Source of the DNA: Legionella saoudiensis
GTDB lineage: Bacteria > Pseudomonadota > Gammaproteobacteria > Legionellales > Legionellaceae
Assembly (NCBI RefSeq): GCF_001465875.1
Contig: NZ_LN901324.1
Coordinates: 620,001-684,000 of the forward strand
Length of the DNA stretch: 64,000 bases
Direction of reading: 5' to 3'
Shown here: positions 62,559 through 64,000 of the stretch, in pieces
How the letters are laid out: every line of letters starts with the position of its first letter
Position numbering within the stretch: the stretch's first letter is position 1
Notes under the pieces: generated by a model
What the model was told of the DNA's origin: nothing
What the model saw: only the letters and a program-made list of their open reading frames with translations
Database searches by the model: none
Position numbers and translations under genes: made by a program

Positions 62559-63293
62559 ATGGAATTTTTAGACATTATCGCCAGTTTAGTTGTCTTAGTA
62601 ATCTTAGAAGTGGTTCTAGGAATAGATAATCTGGTTATTTTATCCATTCTCACCGAGAAGCTTCCCGTTCATCAACGGAAAAAAGCAAGACGCTGGGGGC
62701 TTACTTTTTCCTGGGTAACACGATTAATGTTACTGTCATTAGCAGTACATTTGATTCAGTTGACCAGACCGCTCATCACGATTAGCCAGCTTTCTCTCTC
62801 CATGCGCGATTTGTTTTTAATATTGGGAGGCGCATTTTTAATTTGGAAAGCTACGGATGAAATTCATCAGGATGTGATTACTGAAGAAGCTGATGAGGCA
62901 GGTACTAATAAAAAGGCTTCTGGCAAGGTAAGTTTTAAAGTGGTAATTTTCCAAGTAGCATTGATGGATATTATTTTCTCTTTAGACAGTGTATTGACGG
63001 CGGTAGGGCTAACCACGCGGTTTTGGGTTATGGCTTTTGCGATTACTTGCGCCATCCTGATTATGATTTTTGCTAGTGAATGGGTAAGTGCATTTATTAA
63101 AAAGCATCCAACCATTAAAATGTTGGCTTTAAGTTATTTAATTTTGATTGGAATGGTATTGGTTGCTGATGGTTTCTCCTTCTACATTCCACGTGGGTAT
63201 GTTTACTTTGCTATGGGATTTTCATTAGCGGTGGAATCTTTGAATTTAATTAAACGCTCTCGAAAAAGAGGCCACAAAACTTCAGGACGTTAA
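62559..63293 (+). CDS. TerC family integral membrane protein
   Basis: 244 residues with about seven membrane helices. TerC signatures: EVVLGIDNLVILSILTEKLP (acidic residue within helix 1) and DIIFSLDSVLTAVGLT (helix 4). In other bacteria the family exports manganese or supports metal loading of exported enzymes; the original tellurite-resistance link is by name. hemJ follows 3 bases after, so they are likely cotranscribed. Confidence 0.88.
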   Translation: MEFLDIIASLVVLVILEVVLGIDNLVILSILTEKLPVHQRKKARRWGLTFSWVTRLMLLSLAVHLIQLTRPLITISQLSLSMRDLFLILGGAFLIWKATDEIHQDVITEEADEAGTNKKASGKVSFKVVIFQVALMDIIFSLDSVLTAVGLTTRFWVMAFAITCAILIMIFASEWVSAFIKKHPTIKMLALSYLILIGMVLVADGFSFYIPRGYVYFAMGFSLAVESLNLIKRSRKRGHKTSGR

Positions 63294-63296
63294 TTT

Positions 63297-63713
63297 ATGT
63301 TGTATGTTAAAGCTTTTCATATTATAGCGATGGTTGCTTGGTTTTCTGGGCTATTTTATTTACCACGTTTATTTGTTTATCATGCGGACACACAAGATGA
63401 GCTCAGTATCGAGCGTTTTAAGATCATGGAACGCCGCTTATATTATGGAATTACTTGGCCTGCGGCGATACTTACTACAGTTCTTGGTCTATCGCTACTA
63501 AGTTACAACCCTAGCTACTATCTGAAAGCCGGGTGGATGCATGCGAAATTGACTTTAGTGGTAATTTTATGGGGTTATCATTTATTGTGCGGGCATTATC
63601 GAAAGGCTTTTGCTCAGAATAAAAATAAGAAAAGTTCACGTTTCTTTCGTATTTATAATGAAATGCCCACTTTATTGTTGGTGGGAATTGTCTTATTTGT
63701 GGTGGTAAAATAA
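63297..63713 (+). CDS. hemJ: Protoporphyrinogen IX oxidase HemJ
   Basis: 138 residues, four membrane helices. HemJ family hallmarks: conserved histidine in KAFHIIAMVAWFSGLFYLPR, VYH at its end, GITWPAAILTTVLGLSLL, and AGWMHAKLTLVVILWGYH. It oxidises protoporphyrinogen IX to protoporphyrin IX in haem synthesis, linked to the respiratory chain. 3 bases after terC. Confidence 0.88.
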   Translation: MLYVKAFHIIAMVAWFSGLFYLPRLFVYHADTQDELSIERFKIMERRLYYGITWPAAILTTVLGLSLLSYNPSYYLKAGWMHAKLTLVVILWGYHLLCGHYRKAFAQNKNKKSSRFFRIYNEMPTLLLVGIVLFVVVK

Positions 63714-63715
63714 AT

Positions 63716-63760
63716 CGTCTGGTTGCCTGTAACTGAGAACTAAGTGCAAGCAACCAGACG
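63716..63760. terminator. Hairpin between convergent hemJ and rubredoxin genes
   Basis: CGTCTGGTTGC (63716-63726) pairs perfectly with GCAACCAGACG (63750-63760); loop of 23 bases. No T-tract; probably a bidirectional terminator or repeat remnant. Confidence 0.5.
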
Positions 63761-63786
63761 GCGATATAATCTAAATGGATTTGAGC

Positions 63787-63963
63787 TTAATCCATCTCTA
63801 CCATATCAAAATCTTCTTTACCCGCGCCACAATCAGGGCAAAACCAGTTTTCGGGTACATCTTCCCAACGAGTTCCTGGCTCAATGCCATCTTCAGGCCA
63901 GCCTTCGGCTTCGTCATAGATGAATCCGCAAATGACACAGATGTATTTTTTATATTCTTGCAT
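63787..63963 (-). CDS. Rubredoxin
   Basis: 58 residues. The iron is bound by Cys9, Cys12 ([15 protein letters not shown]) and Cys42, Cys45 ([12 protein letters not shown]). One-electron carrier. Start taken at MQEYKKYIC; an in-frame TTG three codons earlier is less likely. The gene lies at the window end and its upstream region is cut off. Confidence 0.95.
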   Translation of the reverse strand: MQEYKKYICVICGFIYDEAEGWPEDGIEPGTRWEDVPENWFCPDCGAGKEDFDMVEMD

Positions 63964-64000
63964 GATTGTCAATACTCGTTTAAAAATGCGTAATTTATCG

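Noticed and set aside
1..64000. CRISPR array, prophage or complete insertion sequence
   Set aside because: No regularly spaced direct repeats, no phage structural genes and no transposase gene were seen; the mobile traces are limited to small palindromic elements.

Overview
The window looks like chromosomal DNA of a gammaproteobacterium of the genus Legionella or a close relative. The evidence is AT-rich coding sequence, housekeeping clusters in gammaproteobacterial order (rpsF-rpsR-rplI; ruvB-ybgC-tolQRAB; pilF-rodZ-hisS-yfgM-bamB-der; ygfZ/sdhE/ygfX; folK-pcnB), and Legionella-type accessory genes: a phosphatidylcholine synthase, an EnhB-like exported protein, a CsrA paralogue, an S1/P1 nuclease, and several large helical or membrane proteins with acidic C-termini of the kind exported by Dot/Icm. 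The species cannot be named from sequence alone.

Layout. 1-4.2 kb: the distal half of an A/V-type ATPase operon (I, K, E, a DUF2764 protein, A). 4.4-4.6 kb: tRNA-Arg(ACG) and tRNA-Ser(GCT) on the minus strand, with a clear promoter and terminator. 4.8-8.2 kb: a two-gene beta-oxidation operon. 8.2-11.5 kb: a PAP2-type lipid phosphatase, a divergent CsrA-like protein, and the S6-S18-DUF2232-L9 operon. 11.5-14 kb: a small membrane protein, the EnhB-like protein and phosphatidylcholine synthase. 14-20.5 kb: an aldehyde dehydrogenase and the 180-kDa NAD-glutamate dehydrogenase. 20.6-22.3 kb: ygfZ and sdhE-ygfX. 22.4-25.6 kb: an OspF/SpvC-like protein, an ECF sigma factor and a membrane protein of unknown function. 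25.7-31.4 kb: ruvB, ybgC, tolQRAB and an S1/P1 nuclease. 31.5-34.8 kb: two tandem paralogous membrane proteins and a small Cys-containing exported protein. 34.9-38.1 kb: E1alpha/E1beta/E2 of a 2-oxoacid dehydrogenase. 38-43.3 kb: pabB, a CoA-pyrophosphatase, fadD, minC and lpxH. 43.3-47 kb: a tandem duplicated pair of coiled-coil proteins, miaE and an unknown protein. 47-54.7 kb: ndk, rlmN, pilF, rodZ-like, hisS, yfgM, bamB and der. 55-57.3 kb: uspA, folK and pcnB. 57.6-62.4 kb: a SidP/SidF-like phosphoinositide phosphatase convergent with a helical-repeat protein. 62.5-64 kb: terC, hemJ and rubredoxin.

The most interesting item is the protein at 22415-24076. Its N-terminal ~235 residues carry, in order and with matching spacing, most of the active-site residues of the OspF/SpvC/HopAI1 phosphothreonine lyases, followed by a coiled-coil-like region and a C-terminal membrane hairpin not present in those enzymes. 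With the CKSGKDRTG lipid phosphatase at 57662 and two independent tandem paralogue pairs, the window appears to hold about eight candidate effectors set among core genes. One duplication (43.3-45.3 kb) left a footprint: the second copy is preceded by a decayed copy of the last codons of lpxH.

Non-coding structure includes a palindromic repeat family with TAAGCGTTCACG/CGTGAACGCTTA ends (about 20.5, 40.0 and 54.8 kb), a family of GCTGGGCT/AGCCCAGC hairpins (11.5 and 34.8 kb, possibly 47.0 kb), a GC-rich structured element upstream of the EnhB-like gene, and two perfect inverted repeats in candidate promoter regions (4787-4801 and 57550-57573). No CRISPR array, rRNA gene, intact insertion sequence or prophage was seen.
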